Origin: Pseudoalteromonas aurantia 208
Lineage (GTDB): Bacteria; Pseudomonadota; Gammaproteobacteria; Enterobacterales; Alteromonadaceae
Length of the DNA: 64,000 nucleotides
NCBI RefSeq assembly: GCF_014858725.1
Contig: NZ_AQGV01000011.1
Coordinates: forward strand, 186,001-250,000
Reading direction: 5' to 3'
The position numbers were made by a program, and so were the translations under genes. Under the pieces are notes generated by a model. It did not search any database. It was not told the DNA's origin and saw only the letters and a list, made by a program, of their open reading frames with translations. Of this stretch, positions 26,969 to 36,055 are shown one piece after another (within the stretch, counting starts at the first letter, position 1; each line of letters starts with the position of its first letter).

Positions 26969-27694
26969 GTAAACCTCTTATTTTAACTATGATTAGCCGT
27001 TACTGAATGTGCATTAAAAGTCACCAAGTTGCTTAGGGGTAATAAAGCAGACTAAGTACTTTTCAGATAAATGAAATTTGTCATATGTATCTATGTGTAT
27101 AAAGTTTTATGTTACAGTAATGCGTGTCTATTATTTTTATGTCCCCTAGACAAGCTTGGATGCAGAAATATTAAAGGTATAAAATATACACGCAAAAAGC
27201 CTCTACTATTATGACTGTGTGTTGTTTTAGTACTTTTACTGATGACGGTTCATTTTTCTATTCTTACTTGTTTATGAATAAATACGTTACCACCTCAATA
27301 AAAACATTTAAAATCAGTGGTTTGGTTTTTTCTGGGTTGTGCTAATTATAAAGATTTGATTAGTAAATTAGTTTAGTCATAAAACGAGATTACTGCCAAA
27401 TTTAGTGTATTCATCAAGTAGCGTGTGAAGTGGGTAAACGATTAAAGAGTTAATGGATAAGAGCTTGGTTTTGTTAAGCGTGTTGGTCGTAGGGAAAGGC
27501 GGTAAAGGTGATATAAATTACTTGTGAGTAGGTCATTGTACACTGCGATTGCAAACGGTTTTTAACAGCGAGATGTCTGATAGTGGTTTGTATCCACCTT
27601 GATACAAACCAACCACAAATGGATACCCTATACAGAGTGCGAACCAGATAGAGTGTTTTATGAGCAAAAACACTCTCACAACAGGACACTCGCA
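26969..27694. other. Intergenic region between the BLUF and metalloprotease genes
   Basis: About 725 bp between divergent genes. Apart from the inverted repeat at 27584 no gene or RNA was recognised. Minus-strand ORFs at 27474-27763 overlap the protease gene's start and lack ribosome sites. Confidence 0.5.
27584..27611. promoter_or_regulatory. Perfect 11-bp inverted repeat upstream of the metalloprotease gene
   Basis: TGGTTTGTATC (27584-27594), loop CACCTT, GATACAAACCA (27601-27611), 83 bp before the ATG at 27695. There is no T run. Possible operator or mRNA leader hairpin. Confidence 0.5.
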
Positions 27695-30268
27695 ATGAAA
27701 ATCGCAATAAAAAAATCTCTCGTCGCCATTGTTGCTGCACAATTTATTGGCCTCACTGTTCATGCCGACCCGTTATGGCAACCGATTAATAAAGCAAAAA
27801 ATACACCTACCAGTGAGGCACAAAGTACGCATCAGTTAAGTACGTCAGCTTTGCTAAGTCGATTGGCTGTTGAGGGGCCAAGCGAAGTAGCTGTACCGTT
27901 GCCGTCTGGTAAGCTGGTTACTTTCAAACTAACCCCTTCAGTTGTCATGGCGCCTGAACTTTCTCAAAAATACCCGCAAATACAAACATTTCATGGTGTA
28001 CAAATTGATAACCCTGCTAATACAGGGCGTTTCGACATGAGCCCGAATGGGTTTTATGGGGTGTTTAATTTTCAGAATGAACGGGTATATATTGATCCGG
28101 TAAAAGGCACAGATGCAAGGCTTTATAGAAGTTACCGTGCAGCGGCGGCGCAAAGTGATGCAGCGCATATGACACGTGCGGTGCCACGCAAGAAACCGGG
28201 GCAATATCAAGCGAAAAATACGCTTCTTAATACGGCTGAGTTGCCAAACACCAGCATCGTATATCGCATTGCTTTTGCCACAACGGGAGAATATGCTGCA
28301 TTTCATGGTGGGACCAAAGAGAAAACACTCGCGGCTATCGTCACCATGGTGAATCGCCTTAATGATGTTTATCATCGTGACTTAGCGATGACATTTGAAC
28401 TGATTGCAGACAATGATAAATTGATTTATCTCGATGCCAGTAATGACCCCTTTAAAAATACAGATGAAGACATTGATAAATTGACAGAAGTTATCAATAC
28501 AGCGGTTGGCGTGGATAGCTATGACATTGGTCATTTAGTGAGTACTGGTGGCGGGGGGCTCGCTGGTTTTGAAGTCGTTTGCACTGATTTAAAAGCTGAG
28601 GGGCTAACAGGGAGTGAGACGCCGACCAATGATGCGTTTCATATTGATTATGTGGCCCATGAAGTCGGGCATCAATTGGGGGCTGATCATACATTTAATG
28701 GCTCGTTAGGTGCCTGTGGCGGAGGAAATAGAGCCGACAATAGTGCCTATGAACCGGGCAGTGCGTCAACCATTATGGGCTATGCGGGAATTTGTGACGA
28801 ACAAGATTTACAGGCAAATTCAGACCCCTTTTTCCATATTCATTCATTGGATCAAATGAATGCATTTAGTCGAATGAAAGAGGGGAAATCATGTGGTAAA
28901 CACACTGAGCTGACTAACAACAAACCAGTAGTCAATGCTGGTCGTGATTATACGATTCCTGCCCGTACACCGTTTACATTAAATGGCAGTGCCACAGATG
29001 CGAATACAGATACATTGTCTTACTCATGGCAACAATTTAATTTGGGCGCAACATCATCAAGTAAAGTACAAGACAGTGAAGATGATGGTAAACGACCACT
29101 CTTTAGAGCGTTTAGCCCGATAACGTCAGCGAGTCGCACGTTGCCAAAAATGGTGGATATTTTGTCTGGCAATCTCAGCTACGGAGAAGCATATGCTACA
29201 TCAACCCGTGATTTAGACTTTCGCCTAATTGTACGAGATGGTAAAGGTGGAGTAAGTGACGATGCCGTCAAAATTTCCGTCGTCGGTGGTGACAAGGGAT
29301 TTAGCGTACTTTCACCTGATGGCAGTTCGAAATGGCAATCAAATACGCAACTTGTACAGTGGCATACGGCTAATTCAGACAAAGCGCCGGTCTCATGTGC
29401 ACATGTTGATATTTTACTCTCTTTAGATTCTGGGTTGTCTTTTCCTATAACGCTCGCAAATCAAGTAGAGAATAATGGCCAATATGAAGTAAGCCTACAA
29501 GGTCAGCAAAGTGCTAAAGCGCGTGTGTTAATAAAGTGTAGTGACAATATCTTTTTTGCTGTCAACCAAGGGGATTTTACCATTAACTCAGGGCCGGTAT
29601 CCCCAGTCAAACCACACATAACAGGACACAGTCCGCTACAGTTCAATGAAGATAGCAACTTAACACTCAAGGTCTCAGATATACAGTTCGCGACAGCGCA
29701 AACAATTGATAAATTGACATTATCACCAGGCGAAAACTATACCGTCAACAACCATAGTATCACGCCAAAGCAAGATTTTAATGGTGAGCTTAATATTGCT
29801 GTGACCGCGACACGTGGTCAATTAACGAGTGATGTATATATGCTTAAGGCGACAGTACTGGCCGTGAATGATGCGCCAATCGCGCAAGATGATGTGCGTA
29901 CTTTGGAGCATGACCAGCAAGACTCTGCAATTGATGTACTTAGCAATGACACAGATGTTGATAATGATAGCCTTAAATTGACGTTAATCGATTATAAAGG
30001 CAAGGCGACGGTGAGTATTAAAAGTAACAAGTTAAGCTATACACCAGAAAAAGGCTTTTCGGGCACTGAACACATTATTTATACGGTGAGTGATGAACAA
30101 GGTGGGACTGCCACATCGACTCTAGCAGTGACAGTCAGCCCGGCTAAAAAGGCGGAAACGGGTAAGAATGAAGGGAAAAAGTCGTCGTCAGGCAGTGTGT
30201 CTTTGTGGTTGATATTTATCATGCTGTTAAGTTTCTCAACGCGTTACTATAAGGTGAAACATGATTAG
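27695..30268 (+). CDS. Secreted reprolysin-like zinc metalloprotease with C-terminal Ig/cadherin-like domains
   Basis: I start at ATG 27695 (AGGA ribosome site; MKIAIKKSLVAIVAAQFIGLTVHA is a signal peptide), giving 857 residues; the longer upstream frame lacks both. A propeptide of about 150 residues precedes the catalytic domain. The zinc site is H322-E-V-G-H326 with H332 (HEVGHQLGADH), and the Met-turn is TIMGYAG. PKD/cadherin-like repeats follow, including a VLSNDTDVDNDSL domain. A C-terminal hydrophobic segment after SSSGS, with a basic end, resembles a GlyGly-CTERM sorting tail processed by rhombosortase. The stop overlaps the next gene by 8 bp. Confidence 0.9.
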   Translation: MKIAIKKSLVAIVAAQFIGLTVHADPLWQPINKAKNTPTSEAQSTHQLSTSALLSRLAVEGPSEVAVPLPSGKLVTFKLTPSVVMAPELSQKYPQIQTFHGVQIDNPANTGRFDMSPNGFYGVFNFQNERVYIDPVKGTDARLYRSYRAAAAQSDAAHMTRAVPRKKPGQYQAKNTLLNTAELPNTSIVYRIAFATTGEYAAFHGGTKEKTLAAIVTMVNRLNDVYHRDLAMTFELIADNDKLIYLDASNDPFKNTDEDIDKLTEVINTAVGVDSYDIGHLVSTGGGGLAGFEVVCTDLKAEGLTGSETPTNDAFHIDYVAHEVGHQLGADHTFNGSLGACGGGNRADNSAYEPGSASTIMGYAGICDEQDLQANSDPFFHIHSLDQMNAFSRMKEGKSCGKHTELTNNKPVVNAGRDYTIPARTPFTLNGSATDANTDTLSYSWQQFNLGATSSSKVQDSEDDGKRPLFRAFSPITSASRTLPKMVDILSGNLSYGEAYATSTRDLDFRLIVRDGKGGVSDDAVKISVVGGDKGFSVLSPDGSSKWQSNTQLVQWHTANSDKAPVSCAHVDILLSLDSGLSFPITLANQVENNGQYEVSLQGQQSAKARVLIKCSDNIFFAVNQGDFTINSGPVSPVKPHITGHSPLQFNEDSNLTLKVSDIQFATAQTIDKLTLSPGENYTVNNHSITPKQDFNGELNIAVTATRGQLTSDVYMLKATVLAVNDAPIAQDDVRTLEHDQQDSAIDVLSNDTDVDNDSLKLTLIDYKGKATVSIKSNKLSYTPEKGFSGTEHIIYTVSDEQGGTATSTLAVTVSPAKKAETGKNEGKKSSSGSVSLWLIFIMLLSFSTRYYKVKHD

Positions 30269-30614
30269 AGTCATAGGTGCCCTACATATAATCATGTTGA
30301 CAGGCTGTGCTATGCAGCCTGATACAGCATTACATAACACGACAGCAGCTGAACGTGTTTTGGCAGATGCCATTGAGCAGGCCAAAGCACGTGATGACAC
30401 ACGCTTACTTGCGATGCGCACCCGACGGCTGGTTATTCCGGGGTATGAGCATTTGGATGGTCATAAAATTAAGGCTCAGTGTGGCGTTAAATATCACAGA
30501 GAGAGTAAGGATACGTTAAAAGGTAATGATGATAGAAAGCAGCAACTTGCACAATATCAATTTGCCCGAGCATACAATTTGGCACTCTATCCTTATTGTT
30601 ATTTAAGTCAGTAA
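30261..30614 (+). CDS. Small hypothetical lipoprotein
   Basis: A 117-residue protein with the lipobox MLTGC (C16), so it is lipid-anchored. The mature part is charged and alpha-helical with three further cysteines. I recognise no family. Its ATG lies inside the end of the metalloprotease gene (8-bp overlap), so it is translationally coupled and may be a partner or chaperone of the protease, or of its export. Confidence 0.65.
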   Translation: MIRVIGALHIIMLTGCAMQPDTALHNTTAAERVLADAIEQAKARDDTRLLAMRTRRLVIPGYEHLDGHKIKAQCGVKYHRESKDTLKGNDDRKQQLAQYQFARAYNLALYPYCYLSQ

Positions 30615-30618
30615 CCTA

Positions 30619-30655
30619 CGGTGGGTAAGAGACATTTACCCACTGTTTTTATTTT
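30619..30655 (+). terminator. Strong rho-independent terminator
   Basis: GTGGGTAA (30621-30628) pairs perfectly with TTACCCAC (30636-30643), followed by TGTTTTTATTTTT. It ends the protease-lipoprotein operon and separates it from the two-component genes. Confidence 0.85.
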
Positions 30656-30673
30656 TATCCAGTGGTAAGCTTT

Positions 30674-31399
30674 ATGCTCAGCAGTCAATTAAAAGAACCG
30701 GGGTATTTGTACGTGCACAGAATTTTAATCATTGATGACGATACTGAATTAACGAATTTAATTAGTCAGTTTTTAACACAAAATGGCTACCATGTTGATG
30801 TTATTAATGATGGTAACCGAGCTGCTGAACGCGTTGAATTACTCTTACCTGATTTGATCATCTTAGACCTTATGCTGCCAGGGACTGATGGACTGAGTAT
30901 TTGTAAAATGATTCGTCCACGTTTCACCGGCCCAATTATTATGCTGACCGCGCTTGTGGATGACATTGATGAAGTAACCGGGTTAGAAGTTGGCGCAGAT
31001 GACTATTTATGTAAGCCACTAAAACCACGCGTTCTACTGGCTCATATTAGGGCACAATTACGACGTCAGTCTAACCTGAATGATGTTACTCAAGAATTAA
31101 AATTACTGTGTGACAATAAGCTTAAAATAGATACACGAAGTCGTCGCGTTACTTTTGATGAGCAGAATGTGGTTTTATCTAGTGCTGAATTTGACCTACT
31201 TATCGTATTAGCCGACTGTGCTGGTAGTATTATTTCTCGAGATGCGTTGCATCAAAAAATATTTAAACTAGCGTACGATGCCATGGATCGCTCTATAGAT
31301 TTACGGGTATCGCGGTTGCGCAAGAAATTAGGTGATGATCCAAAACAACCAACTATTATTAAAACAATCAGAAATAAAGGCTATCTCCTTGCTCTTTAA
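30674..31399 (+). CDS. RstA-like response regulator
   Basis: An OmpR-family regulator. I choose the ATG at 30674 (241 residues) rather than the GTG at 30662, which lies in the terminator region. The receiver has D21-D22 and the phosphoacceptor D65 (IILDLMLPG), with LTAL and CKPLKP further on. The winged helix ends RSIDLRVSRLRKKLGDDP and PTIIKTIRNKGYLL. The order and partner resemble RstA/RstB. The kinase gene begins 1 bp after its stop. The regulon is unknown; the secreted protease upstream is a possible target. Confidence 0.9.
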   Translation: MLSSQLKEPGYLYVHRILIIDDDTELTNLISQFLTQNGYHVDVINDGNRAAERVELLLPDLIILDLMLPGTDGLSICKMIRPRFTGPIIMLTALVDDIDEVTGLEVGADDYLCKPLKPRVLLAHIRAQLRRQSNLNDVTQELKLLCDNKLKIDTRSRRVTFDEQNVVLSSAEFDLLIVLADCAGSIISRDALHQKIFKLAYDAMDRSIDLRVSRLRKKLGDDPKQPTIIKTIRNKGYLLAL

Positions 31400-31400
31400 T

Positions 31401-32684
31401 ATGAAGCACATACTGATTGGTATGTTAAGTGTGATCTTACTCAATATCCTCGTTGCAAGTTTGACTCAGACGCATTTGGTATACGCATTAGATAACATCA
31501 TATTTGATCAATATGGTGCGTATCTCATAGAGGGGAATCGGCAAGTTCAGGGGATCATGACTTCCACATCAGATATTAATCTTGCAATATTAAAACTCAA
31601 CAACCTATTCGAGATAGAGGCTTATACAGCGACTCTGTCAGAGTTTAATCAAGATGTTTATTTGATGGCGCAATTGAGTGAAACGGCTGTAAATTCCAGT
31701 TTTATTGATGTTGAAACGGCAAGTATTTATTATCGAATAGCGGGCGAAGAACTTTTAGTATTAGGCCCCATTGTATTTGAAAATACGTTAACACGACTGG
31801 CAGACTGGTTACTGTGGTTAATCGCCGCGGGGTTGAATTTATTGATTGCACTGCTGACTGTATGGAGAATTAATAACAAGTATGTTCAGATATCGACTCA
31901 AATCCAACGCTTACCGATCACCTTCAACGCAAAAAATGATGTGACGAGTGAGATTGATGAAATTGAGCAGCACTTATATTTAATACAGGCACAAACCCTA
32001 GAGCGGATCAATTTACAGCGAGATTTATTGCATGGAGTGGCGCATGAGTTTCGCAGTCCTATGGCAAGGATGCAGTTTGCACTCGATATGTTAGAGGATG
32101 CTCAACCAAGTGAAAAAGCCGAGCTGACGGCAACCATTCATAAGTCTTTACAGGGCTTAGATGACTTAGTGAAAGAGTTACTATATTACGCGAAGCTTAA
32201 AGATGGCAGTGCTTTATTGCACTTTACGCCCACTAACCTTTCAGAACTGATTGACGATGCCATTGCGGTTGTTTCAGGGTTTTATCCCCATGTGACGTTT
32301 GTAAATAGTGGTAAAAATATCACTCTTGATGCCGACAGCAATCTACTAAAACGATTATTGGTGAATATACTTCGTAATGCGGGTCGTTTCGCTCATGCCC
32401 AGTGTAACGTTACAATTTTGCGTTTACATTATGAGGTTAAAATTTATATCGAAGACGATGGAATTGGCATTCCACCGGGGAAAAGTGAGCGAATATTTGA
32501 GCCATTCACCAGACTCGATCCCAGTCGTTCTCGTGATTCAGGAGGGTGTGGGTTAGGGCTTGCTATTGCCCATTCTATTGCTCAATTGCATCGAGGCCAT
32601 ATCTTAGTTGAAGAGGCTCAGGGCAGTGAAAACGCATTGAGCGGTGCTTGTTTTAGTTTGACGCTGCCACTCACACAATCATAA
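31401..32684 (+). CDS. RstB-like sensor histidine kinase
   Basis: A 427-residue kinase. I start at ATG 31401 (MKHILIGMLSVILLNILVA as TM1), 1 bp after the regulator's stop; an upstream in-frame extension overlaps the regulator gene and has no membrane logic. A periplasmic sensor follows (about 25-130), then TM2 (about 132-155), a HAMP-like linker and the H box with H215 in AHEFRSPMARM. The N box is NILRNAGRFA and the G boxes are EDDGIGIP and GCGLGLAIAHSIAQ. It phosphorylates the adjacent RstA-like regulator. Signal unknown. Confidence 0.9.
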   Translation: MKHILIGMLSVILLNILVASLTQTHLVYALDNIIFDQYGAYLIEGNRQVQGIMTSTSDINLAILKLNNLFEIEAYTATLSEFNQDVYLMAQLSETAVNSSFIDVETASIYYRIAGEELLVLGPIVFENTLTRLADWLLWLIAAGLNLLIALLTVWRINNKYVQISTQIQRLPITFNAKNDVTSEIDEIEQHLYLIQAQTLERINLQRDLLHGVAHEFRSPMARMQFALDMLEDAQPSEKAELTATIHKSLQGLDDLVKELLYYAKLKDGSALLHFTPTNLSELIDDAIAVVSGFYPHVTFVNSGKNITLDADSNLLKRLLVNILRNAGRFAHAQCNVTILRLHYEVKIYIEDDGIGIPPGKSERIFEPFTRLDPSRSRDSGGCGLGLAIAHSIAQLHRGHILVEEAQGSENALSGACFSLTLPLTQS

Positions 32685-32707
32685 AGTGCGTTATTAAATC
32701 GATTATT

Positions 32708-32727
32708 TGTGTAGAAGGAACTACACA
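32708..32727. repeat. Small hairpin downstream of the kinase gene
   Basis: TGTGTAG, loop AAGGAA, CTACACA: a perfect 7-bp stem 24 bp after the kinase stop, without a T run. Possibly an mRNA 3' structure. Confidence 0.35.
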
Positions 32728-32946
32728 GCACATTGGCCGCTATATTCTATTTGTTCATCTGAAAGCCCCCTTCAAAAGCGCATCTAAGACAAGCTGATAC
32801 TTTTAGGCGGGTTATGCATTGCGTTTACCATAATGCGGTTGTTACAAATATTAAGTTTGCTTACATTTGTATTTTGCTTTGTGGTTTGTATTTCAATTAA
32901 GCTGAACTTTTCGTGTTGAAATTTAACTTAGCTAAAGGCAAGCGCA

Positions 32947-34182
32947 ATGAAACGGAATTTTTATATATGCATTATTGTTATTATGTTGATACCGCTTATA
33001 GGGTGCGACGTAATGAATACGGTTAGTATGAAATGGGCCAATAATGGCATTACACCTACATGGTTAGGTAATCAAAGCAAAGCGGCGCTTAAGGTACGTT
33101 ACATCGGCAATAAACCTCATGTTTATGCCAAAGTGAATGGCAAAGAGTTACTTTTTTTACTCGATACAGGTGCAAGCTTTACTATTTTGGATAGCACTGA
33201 AAAGGTTAAGTCACTGAACTTAACAATGGGTGATAAATTAGCTGTTGGTGGTTGGGGCGATGATGGGGCGACTTCAGCCCATAAAAGCCATATTGATCAC
33301 ATTGATTTCGGGTCGTTTAGCTTTCAAGATGTGAATATTGCGTATGTGCCTATTATAAAAAGTAAGTACTATCTACGTGCAGATGAAGCGGTGGTAGATG
33401 GGGTCATTGGCCATGATTTAATGCAACATTTCGCATGGACATTTGACCGAGAAACCGAAACCATCTTAGCGTCAGCAACACCTTATGTCGCACCAGTAAA
33501 AGCGCAAGCACTGCCGTTTAACCGGTTTCTAAGCAAAATCAGTGTTAATGCTCAGGCTGATTTTGGTGATGAGCTTAAGGTCACGGAACCTTTTATTATT
33601 GATACAGGGTCTAGGCATTACGTTAAATTAAGTGCGCTATATGTTGAAAATAATAAGATAGAAGTCGGGCCCACGGTAACCGCGTCAGATTTTGGCTTAT
33701 CGGGCCAGATGATACATACACGTTTTGCTATGCCTGAGCTGCAATTAGGCAAGATTAAAATCCCGAGCGTTAAAACCAACTTAGTACCTAATGTAGATGA
33801 AGATGATTTGTGGGTGATTGGCAGTGCAATTTTTAAGAACTTTGTAACGACCATTGATTATCATACTGATACACTTTATTTGGAACAGAAGCGTCCAATT
33901 GCAGTGAGATATAACTTAATTGGTTTGGAATTACGAAAGATCCGCAGTGGCGAGTTTGTTGTACGTTATGTGATGCCAGATTTACCAACAGCGAATTTAG
34001 CTATTAACGTTGGAGATTTAATTACAAAGCTCAATGGAGTACAGGCAAAAGATATTACGCAAGAACACTGGTTAGACATTGCAGGGACCGCCGCAAAGCA
34101 TACGGTTTGCTGGGTTAACGAAAAAGCCAATGAGACATGCCACATAATTCAAGCCAATGCGATATTTGGCTATTCATCTTAA
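32947..34182 (+). CDS. Lipoprotein with retropepsin-like aspartyl protease and PDZ domains
   Basis: A 411-residue lipoprotein (lipobox LIGC, C20). Two retropepsin-type halves follow, each with the catalytic signature: D73-T-G75 in LLDTGASFT and D219-T-G221 in FIIDTGSRH. A PDZ-like domain is at about 330-405 (VGDLITKLNGVQAKDI). A bacterial single-chain aspartyl protease of this layout with an added PDZ would act in the periplasm or at the outer membrane on proteins. Both DTG motifs are intact, so activity is likely. It is monocistronic. Confidence 0.85.
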   Translation: MKRNFYICIIVIMLIPLIGCDVMNTVSMKWANNGITPTWLGNQSKAALKVRYIGNKPHVYAKVNGKELLFLLDTGASFTILDSTEKVKSLNLTMGDKLAVGGWGDDGATSAHKSHIDHIDFGSFSFQDVNIAYVPIIKSKYYLRADEAVVDGVIGHDLMQHFAWTFDRETETILASATPYVAPVKAQALPFNRFLSKISVNAQADFGDELKVTEPFIIDTGSRHYVKLSALYVENNKIEVGPTVTASDFGLSGQMIHTRFAMPELQLGKIKIPSVKTNLVPNVDEDDLWVIGSAIFKNFVTTIDYHTDTLYLEQKRPIAVRYNLIGLELRKIRSGEFVVRYVMPDLPTANLAINVGDLITKLNGVQAKDITQEHWLDIAGTAAKHTVCWVNEKANETCHIIQANAIFGYSS

Positions 34183-34198
34183 GGCGAGCCTCTTTATT

Positions 34199-34236
34199 CT
34201 ATCCGCGTATGATTGCAATTCATCATGCGCGGATAG
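34199..34236. terminator. Long hairpin between convergent genes
   Basis: CTATCCGCGTATGAT (34199-34213) pairs with ATCATGCGCGGATAG (34222-34236): 15 bp with one T-G pair. It lies between the stops at 34182 and 34267. T runs are weak on both sides, so it may be a bidirectional terminator or an mRNA-protecting structure. Confidence 0.6.
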
Positions 34237-34266
34237 ATGCTGAGTACTCAGAGTGCTTAGCGCTCT

Positions 34267-34797
34267 TTACTTGTTCGCAAACCAAGGCCTCATTTTGTAA
34301 AGCGTGTTGTCCTTTAGAATAAACTTATGTCTCAGCGCGCCAGCAATATGCAAAATTACCAATGCGATTAGTGCTTTAACACAAGAAGCATGGACGAAAC
34401 GCGCGGTATTAAATAAGTCTGTGTCATGACTGCCATTAAGCGCAATGCTGCCAAAAAGTTGTACTGGCAACTGATGGAAGTTGGCCGTGATGTAACCTGT
34501 AAGCGGTACTAACACCATGAGTGCGTATAAAGCATAATGGGTGAGCTGCGCGATGGTTACGAGTGTTGGCGGCTGCGCATGCTTTGGCTGCTGATGCTTT
34601 AAAATGAAACGTTTGCAAAGGCGTATCATTATTAACAAGGTGATGAAAGTACCTATGCTAGAGTGGCCTATCAGCATGACACTGCGGTCAGCGTCACTCA
34701 TTTGTGGGTTAAAGCCGACTAATGCAAAGCACATGAGGATAATAAGCACGGCGGATAACCAATGCAGCAATTTATAAGACCAACTATAAGATGTCAT
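34267..34797 (-). CDS. Cytochrome b561
   Basis: A 176-residue four-helix membrane cytochrome of the bacterial b561 type. Heme-ligand histidines are visible at H12 (KLLHWLSA), H45 (IGHSSIGT), LTHYALYALM and LVILHIAGALRHKF. Such proteins pass electrons between quinol and periplasmic acceptors, including superoxide in E. coli CybB. A GGAG ribosome site precedes the ATG. It is divergent from a LysR-type regulator about 100 bp away, which is the likely controller. Confidence 0.88.
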   Translation of the reverse strand: MTSYSWSYKLLHWLSAVLIILMCFALVGFNPQMSDADRSVMLIGHSSIGTFITLLIMIRLCKRFILKHQQPKHAQPPTLVTIAQLTHYALYALMVLVPLTGYITANFHQLPVQLFGSIALNGSHDTDLFNTARFVHASCVKALIALVILHIAGALRHKFILKDNTLYKMRPWFANK

Positions 34798-34896
34798 TGT
34801 TCATCTCCAATTTAAAATAAACGGTTTAAGATTGATAGTTTAATTGATATTGTTATATAGATAATCAGGGTGAAAATTAAAAGACTGTTTTTATAT

Positions 34897-35820
34897 ATGA
34901 ACAATGATTTAAACCAAATTCGTATTTTTTGCCAAGTGGCACAATTGCAAAGTTTTACTCAAGCCGCGGAATCGTTGGGTATTGAAAAGTCCACAGTCAG
35001 TAACAAAGTGAGTCAATTAGAGGCCCGCTTAGGGGTTAAGTTGTTGCAAAGAACCACGCGTTCGGTGAAATTAACCGATGAAGGAGCGCAGTATTTACAG
35101 TTTTGCCAACAGGCAATGCGCCAACTTGAGCTGGGTGAAGCACTCATTAGTGATATGCAGCAGCAAGCTGTGGGTCATTTACGCGTTGCGGTGCCTCAGA
35201 ATTTTGCCGATGTTATGGCTGCGATGGTGGTTGTGCCTTTTTTATCTGAACACCCGAAAGTCACACTTGAAATGCAACAAGGCGCCCAGAATGTTGATCT
35301 TATTAAAGAGGGCTTTGATCTTGCTATTAGAGCCAGTTTTAGTGAAGTGGATGATTCGAGTTTAATTTATAGGAAAATTTATCAGTCTCAACGTATTTTT
35401 GTCGCGTCAGCTGAGCATGTGGCTAAATTTGGCAATGCAGCCAATATAAAGCAGTTGCGTGAGCAACCTTATATTGCAAGTTATGCTGGTGAGCGCAGTG
35501 ATACATCATTTAATCAAGTGTATGTTGATGGCCGCTGGCATACATTGCAGGCACGTTTCACGGTCAACTCAATCGCAGCCATTGTTCAGTCGATGCAAGC
35601 TAATTTGGGTTTCGCTATTATGCCAATCACTATGGTGCGAAATAAGTTAGCATCGGGTGAGTTAGTACAAATTGCCCCTCAAGTAGAGTTGACGGACTCT
35701 GTCATTTATTTGGTCTACCCCAGTCGAAAAGGGCAACCTGCAAAGCTCAAAGCGTTTATTGATACTCTAGTGTGTTGGGGTGAGAAAATGATGCGGAAAA
35801 ATCACCGGCGAGCAGATTAA
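34897..35820 (+). CDS. LysR-family transcriptional regulator
   Basis: A LysR-type regulator of 307 residues from ATG 34897 (MNNDLNQIRIF); a GTG at 34870 would add nine residues. The helix-turn-helix is at about 15-45 (SFTQAAESLGIEKSTVSNKVSQLE) with RTTRSVKLTDEG as the wing; the effector domain follows. It is divergent from cytochrome b561. The repeat element copy C begins 1 bp after its stop codon. Confidence 0.88.
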   Translation: MNNDLNQIRIFCQVAQLQSFTQAAESLGIEKSTVSNKVSQLEARLGVKLLQRTTRSVKLTDEGAQYLQFCQQAMRQLELGEALISDMQQQAVGHLRVAVPQNFADVMAAMVVVPFLSEHPKVTLEMQQGAQNVDLIKEGFDLAIRASFSEVDDSSLIYRKIYQSQRIFVASAEHVAKFGNAANIKQLREQPYIASYAGERSDTSFNQVYVDGRWHTLQARFTVNSIAAIVQSMQANLGFAIMPITMVRNKLASGELVQIAPQVELTDSVIYLVYPSRKGQPAKLKAFIDTLVCWGEKMMRKNHRRAD

Positions 35821-35821
35821 T

Positions 35822-35900
35822 TAACCTCAGATTTGGGTAAAGGTTTTGGAATAGAAAATGTTTTATTAACAAACTTACGTACAATTCAATGATGTTAATT
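35822..35900 (+). repeat. Dispersed element, copy C, partial
   Basis: TAACCTCAGATTTGG and the next 65 bp or so match the first 80 bp of copies A and B, through the TGGAATAGAAAATG and ACAATTCAATGATG blocks. The sequence then diverges into a different GC-rich hairpin (GGCGCTG...CAGCGCC), so the second half and its inverted repeat are missing. Like copies A and B it sits right after a gene's stop codon. Confidence 0.75.
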
Positions 35901-36055
35901 TATAGGGCGCTGAATATAGGCGCCTGCAGCGCCTTAATTACTTTGTAGATATGGGACTGTAGATGCCACTTATAGCATGTTAGGCCATGGTTTAATCACT
36001 GTGGTTATGTGTCATAATATTCGTTTATATAAAAATACCGGTGATCGGATACCTT

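Noticed and set aside
27599..27694. Upstream extension of the metalloprotease
   Set aside because: It runs over the inverted repeat, has no ribosome site and would put 32 residues before a clear signal peptide.
31332..31400. Upstream extension of the RstB-like kinase
   Set aside because: It overlaps the regulator gene in another frame; the ATG at 31401 gives the normal membrane-anchored N-terminus.
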